Origin: Faucicola osloensis_D
GTDB taxonomy: Bacteria; Pseudomonadota; Gammaproteobacteria; Pseudomonadales; Moraxellaceae
Assembly: GCA_020041925.1 (NCBI GenBank)
Contig: CP083409.1
Strand: one strand, 5' to 3'
DNA length: 64,000 bases
Shown: positions 44,817 through 54,182 of the stretch, in pieces
Position numbering within the stretch: position 1 is the first letter of the stretch
Layout of the letters: each line of letters starts with the position of its first letter
The notes under the pieces: model-generated
The model's database searches: none
The model's input: the letters and a program-made list of their open reading frames with translations, nothing else
What the model was told of the DNA's origin: nothing
Position numbers and translations under genes: made by a program

Positions 44817-45335
44817 TTAGTAAGAAATTTCTGCACGGCGGTTTTTTGCCCATGCTGATTCGTCATGACCGGGATCGGCAGGTTGATCTTCACCATAGCT
44901 GATGGCTTCCATGCGTGAAGCTGATACCCCTGACGTAGCTAAGTAGGCCTGTGCGGCTTGGGCACGGCGCTCACCCAATGCCAAATTGTATTCACGGCTA
45001 CCACGCTCATCGGTGTGACCCGCAATGGCGACACGGGCGCTTGGATTGGCTTGTAAGAATTGCGCTTGTTGATTTAACACGGCTTGATCTTGAGCGTCGA
45101 GTTCACTGCTATCAAAGTCAAAATACACCACATTGGGATTCCCGCCCGCGGCGGTGATGACTGATGTTGAGTTTGTTACCACAGCGCCACCGTTATAGTA
45201 GCCTACGCCACCGGGCACGCCCATCGGCGCAACCACTACTTCAGACGTGCCAGTACGTTTGGCAGAACACCCTGTTAAGGCGATGGTTGCCATCATCGCA
45301 GCAGTGCTTACTACTTTTAGCATCGTTAATTTCAT
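44817..45335 (-). CDS. pal: Peptidoglycan-associated lipoprotein (Pal/OmpA-like)
   Basis: A 172-residue lipoprotein. The lipobox LTGC is at residues 20-23. The C-terminal OmpA-like domain shows NVVYFDFDSSEL, GHTDERGSREYNLALGERRA and the KNRRAEISY end, which hold the diaminopimelate-binding residues. This is the Pal pattern: an outer-membrane lipoprotein that binds peptidoglycan and works with TolAB. In most gammaproteobacteria pal follows tolB; here tolB is not adjacent and pal stands alone. GAGGAAAG precedes the ATG. Confidence 0.9.
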   Translation of the reverse strand: MKLTMLKVVSTAAMMATIALTGCSAKRTGTSEVVVAPMGVPGGVGYYNGGAVVTNSTSVITAAGGNPNVVYFDFDSSELDAQDQAVLNQQAQFLQANPSARVAIAGHTDERGSREYNLALGERRAQAAQAYLATSGVSASRMEAISYGEDQPADPGHDESAWAKNRRAEISY

Positions 45336-45458
45336 AGTCTTTCCTCAAAAATTATTATTTAACGCGTTTACCTATTTTGTTTGTTACTTTTCGATAGAGT
45401 AAATCAATCTCGCGCTTTTTGTAAACAGTGTTACTGTAAATTTTAACCAACTTTTTCT

Positions 45459-45482
45459 CAAAGCTCTCAAAGCTCTCAAAGC
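45459..45482. repeat. 9-bp tandem repeat upstream of pal
   Basis: CAAAGCTCT at 45459 and 45468, then CAAAGC at 45477, in the leader side of the pal gene (minus strand), about 125 bases from its start. Confidence 0.65.
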
Positions 45483-45609
45483 AGTTTAATTTTTGGATTA
45501 AACAAGTAGCTTAAAAAAATTTACCGCTTATAAGATAAGTGATAACAACACAAACTGTCTAAAATAGTAATTTCTAAAACAGCGCTGTCTAAAGTTGTGT
45601 CTACAGCCG

Positions 45610-46185
45610 CTACCAGCGAAACTTATTCCATAATTCAGGGTTTGCCCAAAACTTACTATTAAACCAATCTGGCAAATATTTATAGTCAAACAGATTAAAT
45701 TGCCATACTTGGTAGCTGGTTATATGGTGATCTTGGTCATGCTCCACAATCGGCTGCTCATGTAATCGGCTAAAGCCAAAGCTCGCCACATCCACACCTG
45801 TTGCTGGCTCGGATAAGTTTTGCACCACCAAACAATGCTTGGCAAACAAGTCGCGACAGCGCTGAATGATTTGGGTATCGATAGCGCTATCGTTTGATAA
45901 TATTATCACTGCCAAGTCATAGCGCTTGGCAAATCGATGCGCGATAAACTGTTGATAATCAAACGCTTCCCAACTTACGGCTTGATCAATGGCTTGAATT
46001 TGGCTAAAAACCGACTGCCTGTCATTACCAATAATCAGCCCAGTGAACGGTTGATTTGTTGATGCGGCATTTTTATCTTTGCTTAAATCGTGTTTGCTCA
46101 AATCATGTTTGCTTAGACTATCTTTACTTAAAAATGCCAGACTTTGTCGGACGACATCAGTAATGCTTAAGGTGAGATTGGTCAA
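45610..46185 (-). CDS. DUF6231-like hypothetical protein
   Basis: A 191-residue soluble protein, weakly recognised as DUF6231: the C-terminal YQVWQFNLFDYKYLPDWFNSKFWANPELW block, ending NKFRW, resembles that family. The N-terminal half has a short repeat (LSKHDLSKHDLSKDK) and then a GLIIGND nucleotide-fold-like stretch. I start at the TTG at 46185 because AAGGAT lies 7 bases before it; an earlier TTG at 46296 would add a hydrophobic leader without a ribosome site. There is no known function. Confidence 0.6.
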   Translation of the reverse strand: MTNLTLSITDVVRQSLAFLSKDSLSKHDLSKHDLSKDKNAASTNQPFTGLIIGNDRQSVFSQIQAIDQAVSWEAFDYQQFIAHRFAKRYDLAVIILSNDSAIDTQIIQRCRDLFAKHCLVVQNLSEPATGVDVASFGFSRLHEQPIVEHDQDHHITSYQVWQFNLFDYKYLPDWFNSKFWANPELWNKFRW

Positions 46186-46401
46186 AATAAAATCCTTTTG
46201 ATGAGTTTTTATTAGATACTGTTGATAGATACTGCTGAGTGATAGCCGTGATATAGCAATGATAAGGATGGCTAATATGCCATTCTTTAAAACCAATTAT
46301 AACTATCTATCATGAGCCATGACTAGCCCTTTTGGTCGAGACAGAGTACACTAAGTGCTAAATTTATCACTTGTATTGACTGTTAGAAATAAGGAACAAC
46401 C

Positions 46402-48303
46402 ATGCCACAATATCGCTCAAAAACCTCCACCTCTGGCCGCAATATGGCGGGTGCACGCGCACTTTGGCGTGCAACGGGTATGACAGATGAGGACTTTAAT
46501 AAACCGATTATCGCGATTGCTAACTCGTTTACCCAGTTTGTACCCGGTCACGTACACCTAAAAGACTTGGGTCAGCTGGTTGCCCGTGAGATTGAAGCGG
46601 CAGGTGGTGTTGCCAAAGAATTTAACACCATTGCGGTGGATGATGGTATCGCCATGGGTCACTTGGGTATGCTTTATAGCTTGCCCAGCCGTGATTTAAT
46701 TGCTGATAGCGTGGAATATATGGTCAATGCCCACTGCGCCGATGCGCTGGTTTGTATCTCCAATTGCGACAAAATCACCCCTGGTATGCTGATGGCAGCG
46801 ATGCGCCTCAATATCCCAACGATTTTTGTGTCGGGCGGTCCCATGGAAGCGGGCAAAGTATTGGCATCCACCTTGGGGGATGGACATACCACCCATGAAA
46901 CCGTGATGAATGAATTGGGTGAAAAAATTCGCAAACTTGACCTAGTCGACGCCATGATTGATGCAGCAGATGACTTGATTAGTGACGAAGATGTGGCACA
47001 AACCGAGCGCTCTGCTTGCCCAACCTGTGGCTCATGCTCAGGTATGTTCACCGCCAACTCGATGAACTGTTTGACCGAAGCCTTAGGCTTATCCCTGCCT
47101 GGTAATGGCTCGTTACTTGCCACTCACGCCAAACGTAAAGATTTATTCTTAGAAGCAGGTCGCCGTATCGTAGCACTTGCCAAACGTTATTATGAGCAAG
47201 ATGACGCCAACGTATTGCCACGCTCAATTGCGACCAAAGCAGCATTTGAAAACGCCATGAGCCTTGATATCGCCATGGGCGGCTCAACCAATACGATTCT
47301 ACATTTGCTTGCCGCTGCCCATGAAGCCCAAGTAGATTTTAAAATGGCGGATATTGACCGTTTAAGCCGCCGTGTGCCTTGCCTATCGAAAGTTGCCCCT
47401 GCGACGCAAAAATACCATATGGAAGACGTGCACCGTGCTGGGGGTGTGATGGCAATTTTAGCCGAGCTTGATCGCGCAAAACTACTGCAAACCGATGTCC
47501 CTACCGTTCATAGTGCTTCACTTAAAGCAGCGCTGAGTCAATGGGATATCATGAATCCTGATAATACCGAGGCACGTGAGCGTTATATTGCAGCCCCAGG
47601 TGGGGTACGCACCACGCAAGCCTTTAGCCAAAACAATGCGTGGTCAAATCTTGATGTCAATCGCGAATCTGGCTGTATCCGCAGCAAAGAATTTGCCTAC
47701 TCACAAGACGGTGGTTTGGCGGTATTGTTTGGTAATATCGCTGAACGTGGCTGTGTGGTCAAAACAGCGGGCGTGGATGACAGCATCCTAAAATTTACCG
47801 GTCGTGCCCGTGTGTTTGAAAGTCAAGACGATGCCGTGGCTGCCATCTTGGCAGACCAAATTGTCGCAGGTGACATCGTGGTGATTCGCTATGAAGGTCC
47901 AAAAGGCGGTCCTGGTATGCAAGAGATGTTGTATCCGACCTCTTACCTAAAATCAAAAGGTCTGGGTAAAGCCTGTGCGCTACTTACTGATGGTCGTTTT
48001 TCAGGGGGTACGTCAGGTTTATCCATCGGTCACGTCAGCCCAGAAGCCGCTGAAGGCGGTACCATCGGTTTGGTCAATGAAGGCGATACCATCGAGATTG
48101 ATATCCCTAATCGCTCGATTCATTTGGCGGTTGATTTTGCCGAACTTGAAAAACGCCGAGAAGCGATGGTGAGCCGTGGCAACCAAGCTTGGAAACCTGT
48201 CAATCGTGAGCGCCAAGTTTCAGCTGCCTTGCGGGCGTATGCAGCGATGACAACCAGCGCGGATACCGGCGCGGTGCGTGATGTCAGTCAAGTAGAGCGC
48301 TAA
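46402..48303 (+). CDS. ilvD: Dihydroxy-acid dehydratase
   Basis: Dehydrates 2,3-dihydroxyisovalerate and 2,3-dihydroxy-3-methylvalerate to the 2-keto acids, in valine and isoleucine synthesis. It is 633 residues (E. coli 616). The iron-sulfur cysteines are in CISNCDKITPGM and CPTCGSCSGMF, plus the earlier NSFTQFVPGHVHLKDLG. LTDGRFSGGTSGLSIGHVSPEA near the C-terminus is the active-site segment. AAGGAA precedes the ATG. It stands apart from other ilv genes and ends in a terminator. Confidence 0.96.
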   Translation: MPQYRSKTSTSGRNMAGARALWRATGMTDEDFNKPIIAIANSFTQFVPGHVHLKDLGQLVAREIEAAGGVAKEFNTIAVDDGIAMGHLGMLYSLPSRDLIADSVEYMVNAHCADALVCISNCDKITPGMLMAAMRLNIPTIFVSGGPMEAGKVLASTLGDGHTTHETVMNELGEKIRKLDLVDAMIDAADDLISDEDVAQTERSACPTCGSCSGMFTANSMNCLTEALGLSLPGNGSLLATHAKRKDLFLEAGRRIVALAKRYYEQDDANVLPRSIATKAAFENAMSLDIAMGGSTNTILHLLAAAHEAQVDFKMADIDRLSRRVPCLSKVAPATQKYHMEDVHRAGGVMAILAELDRAKLLQTDVPTVHSASLKAALSQWDIMNPDNTEARERYIAAPGGVRTTQAFSQNNAWSNLDVNRESGCIRSKEFAYSQDGGLAVLFGNIAERGCVVKTAGVDDSILKFTGRARVFESQDDAVAAILADQIVAGDIVVIRYEGPKGGPGMQEMLYPTSYLKSKGLGKACALLTDGRFSGGTSGLSIGHVSPEAAEGGTIGLVNEGDTIEIDIPNRSIHLAVDFAELEKRREAMVSRGNQAWKPVNRERQVSAALRAYAAMTTSADTGAVRDVSQVER

Positions 48304-48356
48304 TTTTTTACTCCAAACTACATTACTATTAAAAAAATTGTCAGAAAAGAATTATC

Positions 48357-48391
48357 AAAAAAGATCGATGCTACTTATCGGTCTTTTTTTT
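48357..48391 (+). terminator. Rho-independent terminator of ilvD
   Basis: AAAGATCGAT and ATCGGTCTTT pair (one G-U) around a 7-base loop, followed by a long T run. Confidence 0.82.
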
Positions 48392-48459
48392 AGCGCCATG
48401 AAAAACGTTGCAAACCCCATACTTGACCCCCACGGTTTTAGATGCCATGTAAGGTTTTT

Positions 48460-48523
48460 AAAAGGTGCGTTTTATAAAAAGTGCAGTTGTTAAAAGGTGT
48501 GGTTTATAAAAGGTGCTATTTAT
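48460..48523. repeat. 16-bp tandem repeat, 4 copies, upstream of alaS
   Basis: Four consecutive 16-base units: AAAAGGTGCGTTTTAT (48460), AAAAAGTGCAGTTGTT (48476), AAAAGGTGTGGTTTAT (48492) and AAAAGGTGCTATTTAT (48508), then the start of a fifth (AAAAGCATT). The array is 102 bases before the alaS start. It lies in a 320-base gap with no other gene. Confidence 0.9.
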
Positions 48524-48625
48524 AAAAGCATTATCCACATCGAATGAATTCTGCTAAAATACAATGTTTACATTTTTTTGATCATATATGCCAAATTTAA
48601 TTTTGAAAACTCTTAAGGAGCCACT

Positions 48626-51298
48626 GTGAGCCGTCCGTTTTCTTCAGCCGATATACGTCAAGCTTTTATCAATTATTTTGCCGAAAATGGTCATACTCCA
48701 GTGGCATCATCGAGCCTAGTTCCACACAATGACCCTACCCTGCTATTCACCAATGCCGGTATGAACCAATTTAAAGATGTGTTCTTAGGGATAGACAAAC
48801 GCGATTATAAACGTGCGGTATCGTCGCAAAAATGTGTGCGCGCAGGCGGTAAACACAATGACCTTGACAACGTCGGCTATACCGCGCGTCACCATACGTT
48901 TTTTGAGATGCTCGGTAATTTCTCGTTTGGCGATTATTTTAAACAACAAGCCATCCCATTTTGTTGGGAGTTTTTGACATCGGATGAGTGGCTTGGATTA
49001 CCCAAAGATAAACTTTACGTGACGGTGTATCACACCGATGATGAAGCCTTTGAGATTTGGCATAACGTGGTGGGCTTGCCTGCCGAACGCATCATCCGTA
49101 TTGGTGATAATAAAGGCGGTCAATACCAATCGGATAACTTTTGGGCAATGGGTGACACAGGTCCTTGTGGTCCTTGTACCGAAGTATTTTATGACCACGG
49201 CGAGCATATTTGGGGCGGTCTGCCAGGTACACCTGAAGAAGACGGCGACCGTTTTGTCGAGATTTGGAACAACGTCTTTATGCAGTTTAACCGCCAAAAA
49301 GACGGCACACTTGAAAAACTGCCTGCACCAAGTGTCGATACGGGCATGGGGCTTGAGCGTATTAGTGCCATCATGCAAGGCGTGCATAGCAACTATGAAA
49401 TCGATATGTTTACCCATCTGATGCAGCACGCGGCGCAAGTGATTGGCTTGCCTAACGATATCGACTTACAGTCTGAGCCATCACTCAAAGTGCTTGCTGA
49501 CCATATTCGCTCGGTTTCCTTCTTAATTGCAGATGGCGTGCTGCCAAGCAATGAAGGTCGTGGTTATGTGCTGCGTCGTATCATCCGCCGCGCGGTTCGT
49601 CATGGCAACAAATTAGGCGCTAATGACAACTTCTTTTATAAGCTCGTCGCGCCCCTTACCCAAATCATGGGCGACGCCTACCCACAGCTTCGGGAACAGC
49701 AAGCCAACATTGAGCAAGCTATCTTAAAAGAAGAAGAACAATTTGCCAAAACCTTATCACAAGGTCTCAAACTGCTATCACAAGAATTATACAGCTTAAA
49801 ATCCGGCGATACTTTATCGGGTGCAACCGTGTTTAAACTGTATGACACTTACGGTTTCCCTGCCGATTTGACGGCCGACATCGTGCGTGAACGCGACATC
49901 AGCATTGATGAAGCCGGTTTTGAACAAGGCATGGCGCAGCAACGCGCCCGCGCCCGTGAAGCGGGTAAATTTGGCGTTGATTATAACCAATTGATTCAAG
50001 TCGATAGTGCCACTGAATTTTTGGGGTATGACAAAGCAGAACACAGTAGCACTATCACCCATTTATACCTTGAGGGCAAACCTGCTGAACAATTGCAGGA
50101 AGGTGATGAAGGGGTCATTGTATTATCGGCAACGCCTTTTTATGCTGAAGGCGGTGGTCAAGCGGGTGAATTGGGTGACATCCAAACCGAAACCGGCGTA
50201 TTTGAAGTCCAAGACACCAAAAAATCTGGTCAAGCCATCATCCATCATGGCGTGGTCAAAATGGGCAGTATCCGTCAAGGTCAGTCAAGCGAAGCACGCG
50301 TCGCAAGTCAAGTACGCGCCATGAGTGCCAAAAACCACTCCGCCACTCACCTACTGCACGCTGCCCTTCGTGAGCATCTTGGCACAGGCGTCACCCAAAA
50401 AGGGTCATTGGTCAATAGTGAGGTGTTGCGTTTTGACTTCTCGTATGACAAAGCCCTGACTGAGCAAGACATTATCACCATTGAAAACATCGTCAACCAA
50501 CAAATCCTTGCCAACCAACCTGCCACTGTAGAAATGCTCAGCATGACGCAAGCGCAAGACAAAGGCGCGATGGCACTGTTTGGTGAAAAATATGGTGACA
50601 CGGTTCGCGTGTTGTCGATGGGTACGGTAGATAAAGACGGCAAGCCTTTCTCCATCGAGCTATGTGGTGGTCTGCATGTACAACGCACGGGTGATATCGG
50701 CTTATTCAAAATCGTCAGTGAGCAAGGTATCGCGGCAGGCATTCGCCGTATCGAAGCGGTGACAGGCATGGGCGCAGTCAAATATGTGCAGCAAGGTGAA
50801 AAACAGCTCAATCAACTTGCCAGTCAGCTCAAAGCAAAGCGCGACGAAATCGCCGACCGTGTCAATCAACTGACCGACAAAACACGCGACCTTGAAAAAC
50901 AGCTTGAGCGTTTGCAGCAAAAACTCGCCAGCAGCCAAGCCAAAGACTTAATCAACAACGTGCAAGATATCAATGGACAAAAAGTGCTGATTGCAAGCTT
51001 ACAAGGCATGGATGGTAAAGCATTACGCACGATTGCCGATGACATGAAGTCAAAATTGCATGATGGCATTGTGGTGCTCGCTGGCGTGGCTGACGATAAA
51101 ATTGCGCTGACTGCCAGTGTCAGCAAAGACTTAACCAGCAAAATCAAAGCGGGCGATATCATTAAACACTTAAGCGAGCAGCTTGGCGGTAAAGGCGGCG
51201 GTAAACCTGACTTTGCCCAAGGCGGCGCAACTGATGTGGCAGGATTGCCAACCGTATTAGAAGCGCTACCAAATTGGTTGGCTGAGCGACTTGCCTAA
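48626..51298 (+). CDS. alaS: Alanine-tRNA ligase
   Basis: Charges tRNA-Ala. It is 890 residues (E. coli 876). Class II motifs are near the start (FTNAGMNQFKDVFLG, then the RHHTFFEMLGNFSFGDYF segment). The editing domain has SATHLLHAALREHLG and the zinc-like CGGLHVQRTGDIG. The C-Ala region follows, with a coiled coil and GGKGGGKPDFAQGG. The start codon is GTG at 48626, with TAAGGAG before it. The terminator is directly after it. The gene lies next to lysC and csrA, an order conserved in gammaproteobacteria, but with a GST gene in between. Confidence 0.97.
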   Translation: MSRPFSSADIRQAFINYFAENGHTPVASSSLVPHNDPTLLFTNAGMNQFKDVFLGIDKRDYKRAVSSQKCVRAGGKHNDLDNVGYTARHHTFFEMLGNFSFGDYFKQQAIPFCWEFLTSDEWLGLPKDKLYVTVYHTDDEAFEIWHNVVGLPAERIIRIGDNKGGQYQSDNFWAMGDTGPCGPCTEVFYDHGEHIWGGLPGTPEEDGDRFVEIWNNVFMQFNRQKDGTLEKLPAPSVDTGMGLERISAIMQGVHSNYEIDMFTHLMQHAAQVIGLPNDIDLQSEPSLKVLADHIRSVSFLIADGVLPSNEGRGYVLRRIIRRAVRHGNKLGANDNFFYKLVAPLTQIMGDAYPQLREQQANIEQAILKEEEQFAKTLSQGLKLLSQELYSLKSGDTLSGATVFKLYDTYGFPADLTADIVRERDISIDEAGFEQGMAQQRARAREAGKFGVDYNQLIQVDSATEFLGYDKAEHSSTITHLYLEGKPAEQLQEGDEGVIVLSATPFYAEGGGQAGELGDIQTETGVFEVQDTKKSGQAIIHHGVVKMGSIRQGQSSEARVASQVRAMSAKNHSATHLLHAALREHLGTGVTQKGSLVNSEVLRFDFSYDKALTEQDIITIENIVNQQILANQPATVEMLSMTQAQDKGAMALFGEKYGDTVRVLSMGTVDKDGKPFSIELCGGLHVQRTGDIGLFKIVSEQGIAAGIRRIEAVTGMGAVKYVQQGEKQLNQLASQLKAKRDEIADRVNQLTDKTRDLEKQLERLQQKLASSQAKDLINNVQDINGQKVLIASLQGMDGKALRTIADDMKSKLHDGIVVLAGVADDKIALTASVSKDLTSKIKAGDIIKHLSEQLGGKGGGKPDFAQGGATDVAGLPTVLEALPNWLAERLA

Positions 51299-51312
51299 TT
51301 AAAACGACCCCT

Positions 51313-51345
51313 AAAAAACGCCGAATGACTTATTCGGCGTTTTTT
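51313..51345 (+). terminator. Rho-independent terminator of alaS
   Basis: AAAAAACGCCGAAT and ATTCGGCGTTTTTT flank a short loop. Confidence 0.9.
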
Positions 51346-51455
51346 ATGCGGTTATTTTTTTATGCGGCTATATAAAGCATGAGTTTAATCAGGCTTAATC
51401 AAAGCATCATTTACTTTAGCCAAACATTCGGTATCATAAAGCCTAAAGCACATTG

Positions 51456-51515
51456 TGTATAATCGTTTCTATAATCGCATCTATAGTCATGTCTATAATC
51501 ATATCTAACATCTTA
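51456..51515. repeat. 12-bp tandem repeat, 5 copies, upstream of yghU
   Basis: Units TGTATAATCGTT (51456), TCTATAATCGCA (51468), TCTATAGTCATG (51480), TCTATAATCATA (51492) and TCTAACATCTTA (51504) end 46 bases before the ATG. Each copy offers a TATAAT or TATAGT-like hexamer, so copy number could also affect promoter strength. Confidence 0.85.
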
Positions 51516-51561
51516 TCAACCAAAAAAGCTTTAAAATACTCATAATCAATAAGGAAACATC

Positions 51562-52353
51562 ATGGACAATCATTATCAGCCCCCAAAAATTTGGACACAT
51601 GATAGCCAAAACGGTGGCAAATTTGCCAGTACCAACCGCCCTACCGCAGGAGCGACACACGAGCAACATTTACCGACTGGTAAAAATCCTTTGCAGCTTT
51701 ACAGCTTAAATACCCCAAACGGCATCAAAATCAATATGTTACTTGAAGAATTGGCAGAGCTCGGTATTGAAGGTGCAAAGTATGACGCCTACAAAATCGA
51801 CATCATGAATGGCGACCAATTTGGCTCAGATTTTGTTGACATCAATCCCAATTCGAAAATCCCTGCACTGGTGGATAACAGCGTTAATCCACCGATTAAA
51901 CTGTTTGAATCAGGGGCTATTTTGTTATACCTTGCCGAAAAATTTGAGCAGTTTATCCCAGCAGACACCGCCAAACGTGCCGAATGTTTGTCATGGCTGT
52001 TTTGGCAAATGGGCGCTGCGCCGTATGTCGGTGGCGGCTTTGGGCATTTTTATGCGTATGCTCCAGAGAAGTTTGAATATGCTATCAATCGCTTTACCAT
52101 GGAAACCAAACGCCAATTAGATTTACTCGATCAACATTTAGCGACTCACACGTTTATGGTAGGTAATGACTACAGTATCGCGGATATCGCGATTTGGGCA
52201 TGGTATGGTCAGTTGGCACTGGGCAAATTGTATAACGCTGGCGAGTTTTTACAAGTGCAAAACTACACCCATCTACAACGCTGGGCAAAAAACCTGCATG
52301 ACCGTCCTGCCGTGCAACGCGCTGTAACCTTACCGCTACAACCGATTGCCTAA
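51562..52353 (+). CDS. yghU: Glutathione S-transferase, YghU-type disulfide-bond reductase
   Basis: A 263-residue GST homologue close to E. coli YghU. Matching features are the Pro-rich PPKIWTHDSQNGGKFAS start, THEQHLPTGKNPLQLYSL, the glutathione-binding NPNSKIPALVD and ESGAILLYLAEKF, and the YghU-specific GGGFGHFYAYAPEKFEYAINRFTME segment. YghU reduces organic disulfides using two bound glutathiones. The protein is shorter at the C-terminus than the E. coli one (288). AAGGAAA precedes the ATG. It sits inside the usual alaS-lysC order. Confidence 0.9.
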   Translation: MDNHYQPPKIWTHDSQNGGKFASTNRPTAGATHEQHLPTGKNPLQLYSLNTPNGIKINMLLEELAELGIEGAKYDAYKIDIMNGDQFGSDFVDINPNSKIPALVDNSVNPPIKLFESGAILLYLAEKFEQFIPADTAKRAECLSWLFWQMGAAPYVGGGFGHFYAYAPEKFEYAINRFTMETKRQLDLLDQHLATHTFMVGNDYSIADIAIWAWYGQLALGKLYNAGEFLQVQNYTHLQRWAKNLHDRPAVQRAVTLPLQPIA

Positions 52354-52580
52354 ACTGATAACGTTTTGTTCACATTACCCATCCAATTTTCAGCCAGTCA
52401 TTTGGGGATTTTTGGCAATTTTGCCTTGCCCCAAAATTGGGAAATATGGTATAAAGTACCGTTTAATTTACGTTTCGTGACATTGTAAACAATCTGCTAA
52501 GTAATCCATTAGGACTTGGTATGGCAAGTCTTGGATAGCGATGGCAAACAACGTGCACGATATTATAGGGTGTATTGACA

Positions 52581-53864
52581 ATGGCTTTAATCGTACAAAA
52601 ATACGGTGGTACGTCGATGGGTAGTGTCGAACGTATCAAAAATGTGGCACAGCGCGTCAAACGTTGGCATGACAATGGTCATCAAGTGGTGGTTGTCGTC
52701 TCTGCCATGAGTGGTGAGACCAATCGCTTGATTGATTTGGCACGTCAAATCAGCAAAGAACCAAACGCTCGTGAATACGACCAAATGGTGTCAACCGGTG
52801 AGCAAGTATCGATTTCTTTACTTGCCATGGCATTAAATGAAATCGGTGTGAGCGCCAAGTCAATGACGGGCGGACAAGTGGCGATTCGTACCGATGACAG
52901 TCATACCAAAGCCCGTATTCAACATATCGATGATAGTCAGCTTCGCGCCGCACTCGATGCTGGCATGGTCGTTGTGGTGGCAGGTTTCCAAGGGGTGGAT
53001 GAAAAAGGTGACATCAACACCTTAGGTCGGGGTGGCTCGGATACCACAGGCGTTGCACTGGCTGCTGCCCTATCTGCCGATGAATGTCAAATCTATACCG
53101 ATGTTGACGGCGTGTATACTACTGACCCACGGGTGACACCAAAAGCCAAAAAATTATCAAAAATTACCTTTGAAGAAATGCTAGAAATGGCAAGCCTTGG
53201 CTCAAAAGTGTTGCAAATCCGCTCGGTTGAATTTGCCGGAAAATACCAAGTACCACTGCGTGTTTTATCCAGTTTTGATGAAAACGCCGATGGTAAATTC
53301 GATGATGATTTTAAAAAGAATGTAGGTACATTAATTACCACCGATGAGGGAGACAGCATGGAACAACCAATTATTTCGGGCATCGCCTTTAACCGTGACG
53401 AAGCTAAAGTATCTATTTTAGCAGTGCCTGATCGTCCTGGTATTGCATCATCGATTTTAAGCCCAATCAGTGCTGCCAATATCGAAATCGATATGATTAT
53501 CCAAAACATCGCAGAAAATGGATTGACCGACTTTACCTTTACCGTTAACCGTGGTGACTTTGATAAAACCCTAGCGATTTTGGGTGACAATCTTACTGAG
53601 ATTGGTGGCAAAGAAATCATGAGCAACAACAATGTGGTTAAAGTATCACTCGTGGGTGTTGGGATGCGTTCACATGCAGGCGTGGCAAGCAAAATGTTTG
53701 AAACACTGGCAGAAAACAACATCAATATCCAAATGATTTCTACCAGCGAAATCAAAATCTCGGTACTGATTCAAGAAGAACAACTGGAAAAAGCGGTTAA
53801 AGCGTTACATACCGCTTTTGGTCTTGACCGTGAAGACGGTGAAAGCAAGGTTGCTGGATTATAA
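52581..53864 (+). CDS. lysC: Aspartate kinase, with internal beta-subunit start
   Basis: Phosphorylates aspartate for lysine, threonine and methionine synthesis. It is 427 residues. KYGGTSMGS at the start and the kinase-domain segments GRGGSDTTGVALAAALSADECQIYTDVDG identify the catalytic domain (about 1-250). Two ACT domains follow (EAKVSILAVPDRPGIASSIL, then VSLVGVGMRSHAGVASKMFETLAENNINIQMISTSE), where lysine and/or threonine bind. An in-frame ATG at 53358 with an excellent ribosome site could make a separate 168-residue beta chain. The main start is the ATG at 52581, two codons after a TTG. Confidence 0.95.
   Translation: MALIVQKYGGTSMGSVERIKNVAQRVKRWHDNGHQVVVVVSAMSGETNRLIDLARQISKEPNAREYDQMVSTGEQVSISLLAMALNEIGVSAKSMTGGQVAIRTDDSHTKARIQHIDDSQLRAALDAGMVVVVAGFQGVDEKGDINTLGRGGSDTTGVALAAALSADECQIYTDVDGVYTTDPRVTPKAKKLSKITFEEMLEMASLGSKVLQIRSVEFAGKYQVPLRVLSSFDENADGKFDDDFKKNVGTLITTDEGDSMEQPIISGIAFNRDEAKVSILAVPDRPGIASSILSPISAANIEIDMIIQNIAENGLTDFTFTVNRGDFDKTLAILGDNLTEIGGKEIMSNNNVVKVSLVGVGMRSHAGVASKMFETLAENNINIQMISTSEIKISVLIQEEQLEKAVKALHTAFGLDREDGESKVAGL
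53346..53360 (+). promoter_or_regulatory. Internal ribosome site and start for lysC beta subunit
   Basis: GAGGGAG at 53346-53352 lies 5 bases before an in-frame ATG (53358-53360, codon 260). The following protein MEQPIISGIAF matches the beginning of the beta subunit of alpha2-beta2 aspartokinases. The ACT pair would be made alone from here to 53864. Confidence 0.65.
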
Positions 53865-53889
53865 GAAATTTGTAATTCTCCACAAAAAC

Positions 53890-53930
53890 AAGGTTAATAT
53901 CCGCGTTTTGCGGGTGTTAACCTTTTTTTT
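53890..53930 (+). terminator. Rho-independent terminator of lysC
   Basis: AGGTTAATATCCGC and GCGGGTGTTAACCT pair around GTTTT-type loop bases, followed by eight T. Confidence 0.85.
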
Positions 53931-53946
53931 ACTTCCGCATTTCGTT

Positions 53947-54100
53947 TATAATGGCATCTCGTTTATTGGGCACAAACGCAACTGAACCCTCAATGCCTAT
54001 TTTGACTGTTGGCAAATAGCCGCCAAGCATGATGAGTTCGCTTAAATTATGCCCTTGCAGTCTGTCTTTAACGTATCATTGGGCAATGATACATGATAAT
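53947..54100 (+). promoter_or_regulatory. csrA upstream region: promoter boxes and an inverted repeat
   Basis: No gene between lysC and csrA (318 bases). A TATAAT is at 53947-53952, and a GATAAT at 54095-54100. GTATCATT (54073-54080) and AATGATAC (54085-54092) form a perfect 8-base inverted repeat with a GGGC spacer, just in front of the second box. It is a candidate operator or a leader hairpin. Confidence 0.45.
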
Positions 54101-54182
54101 ATATTTGACGAATTTAGCTAATTTATCGTTGAATCATCATAGGACATTGATGGTACTTGTTGCGACATAAGGAGTGTGACGC

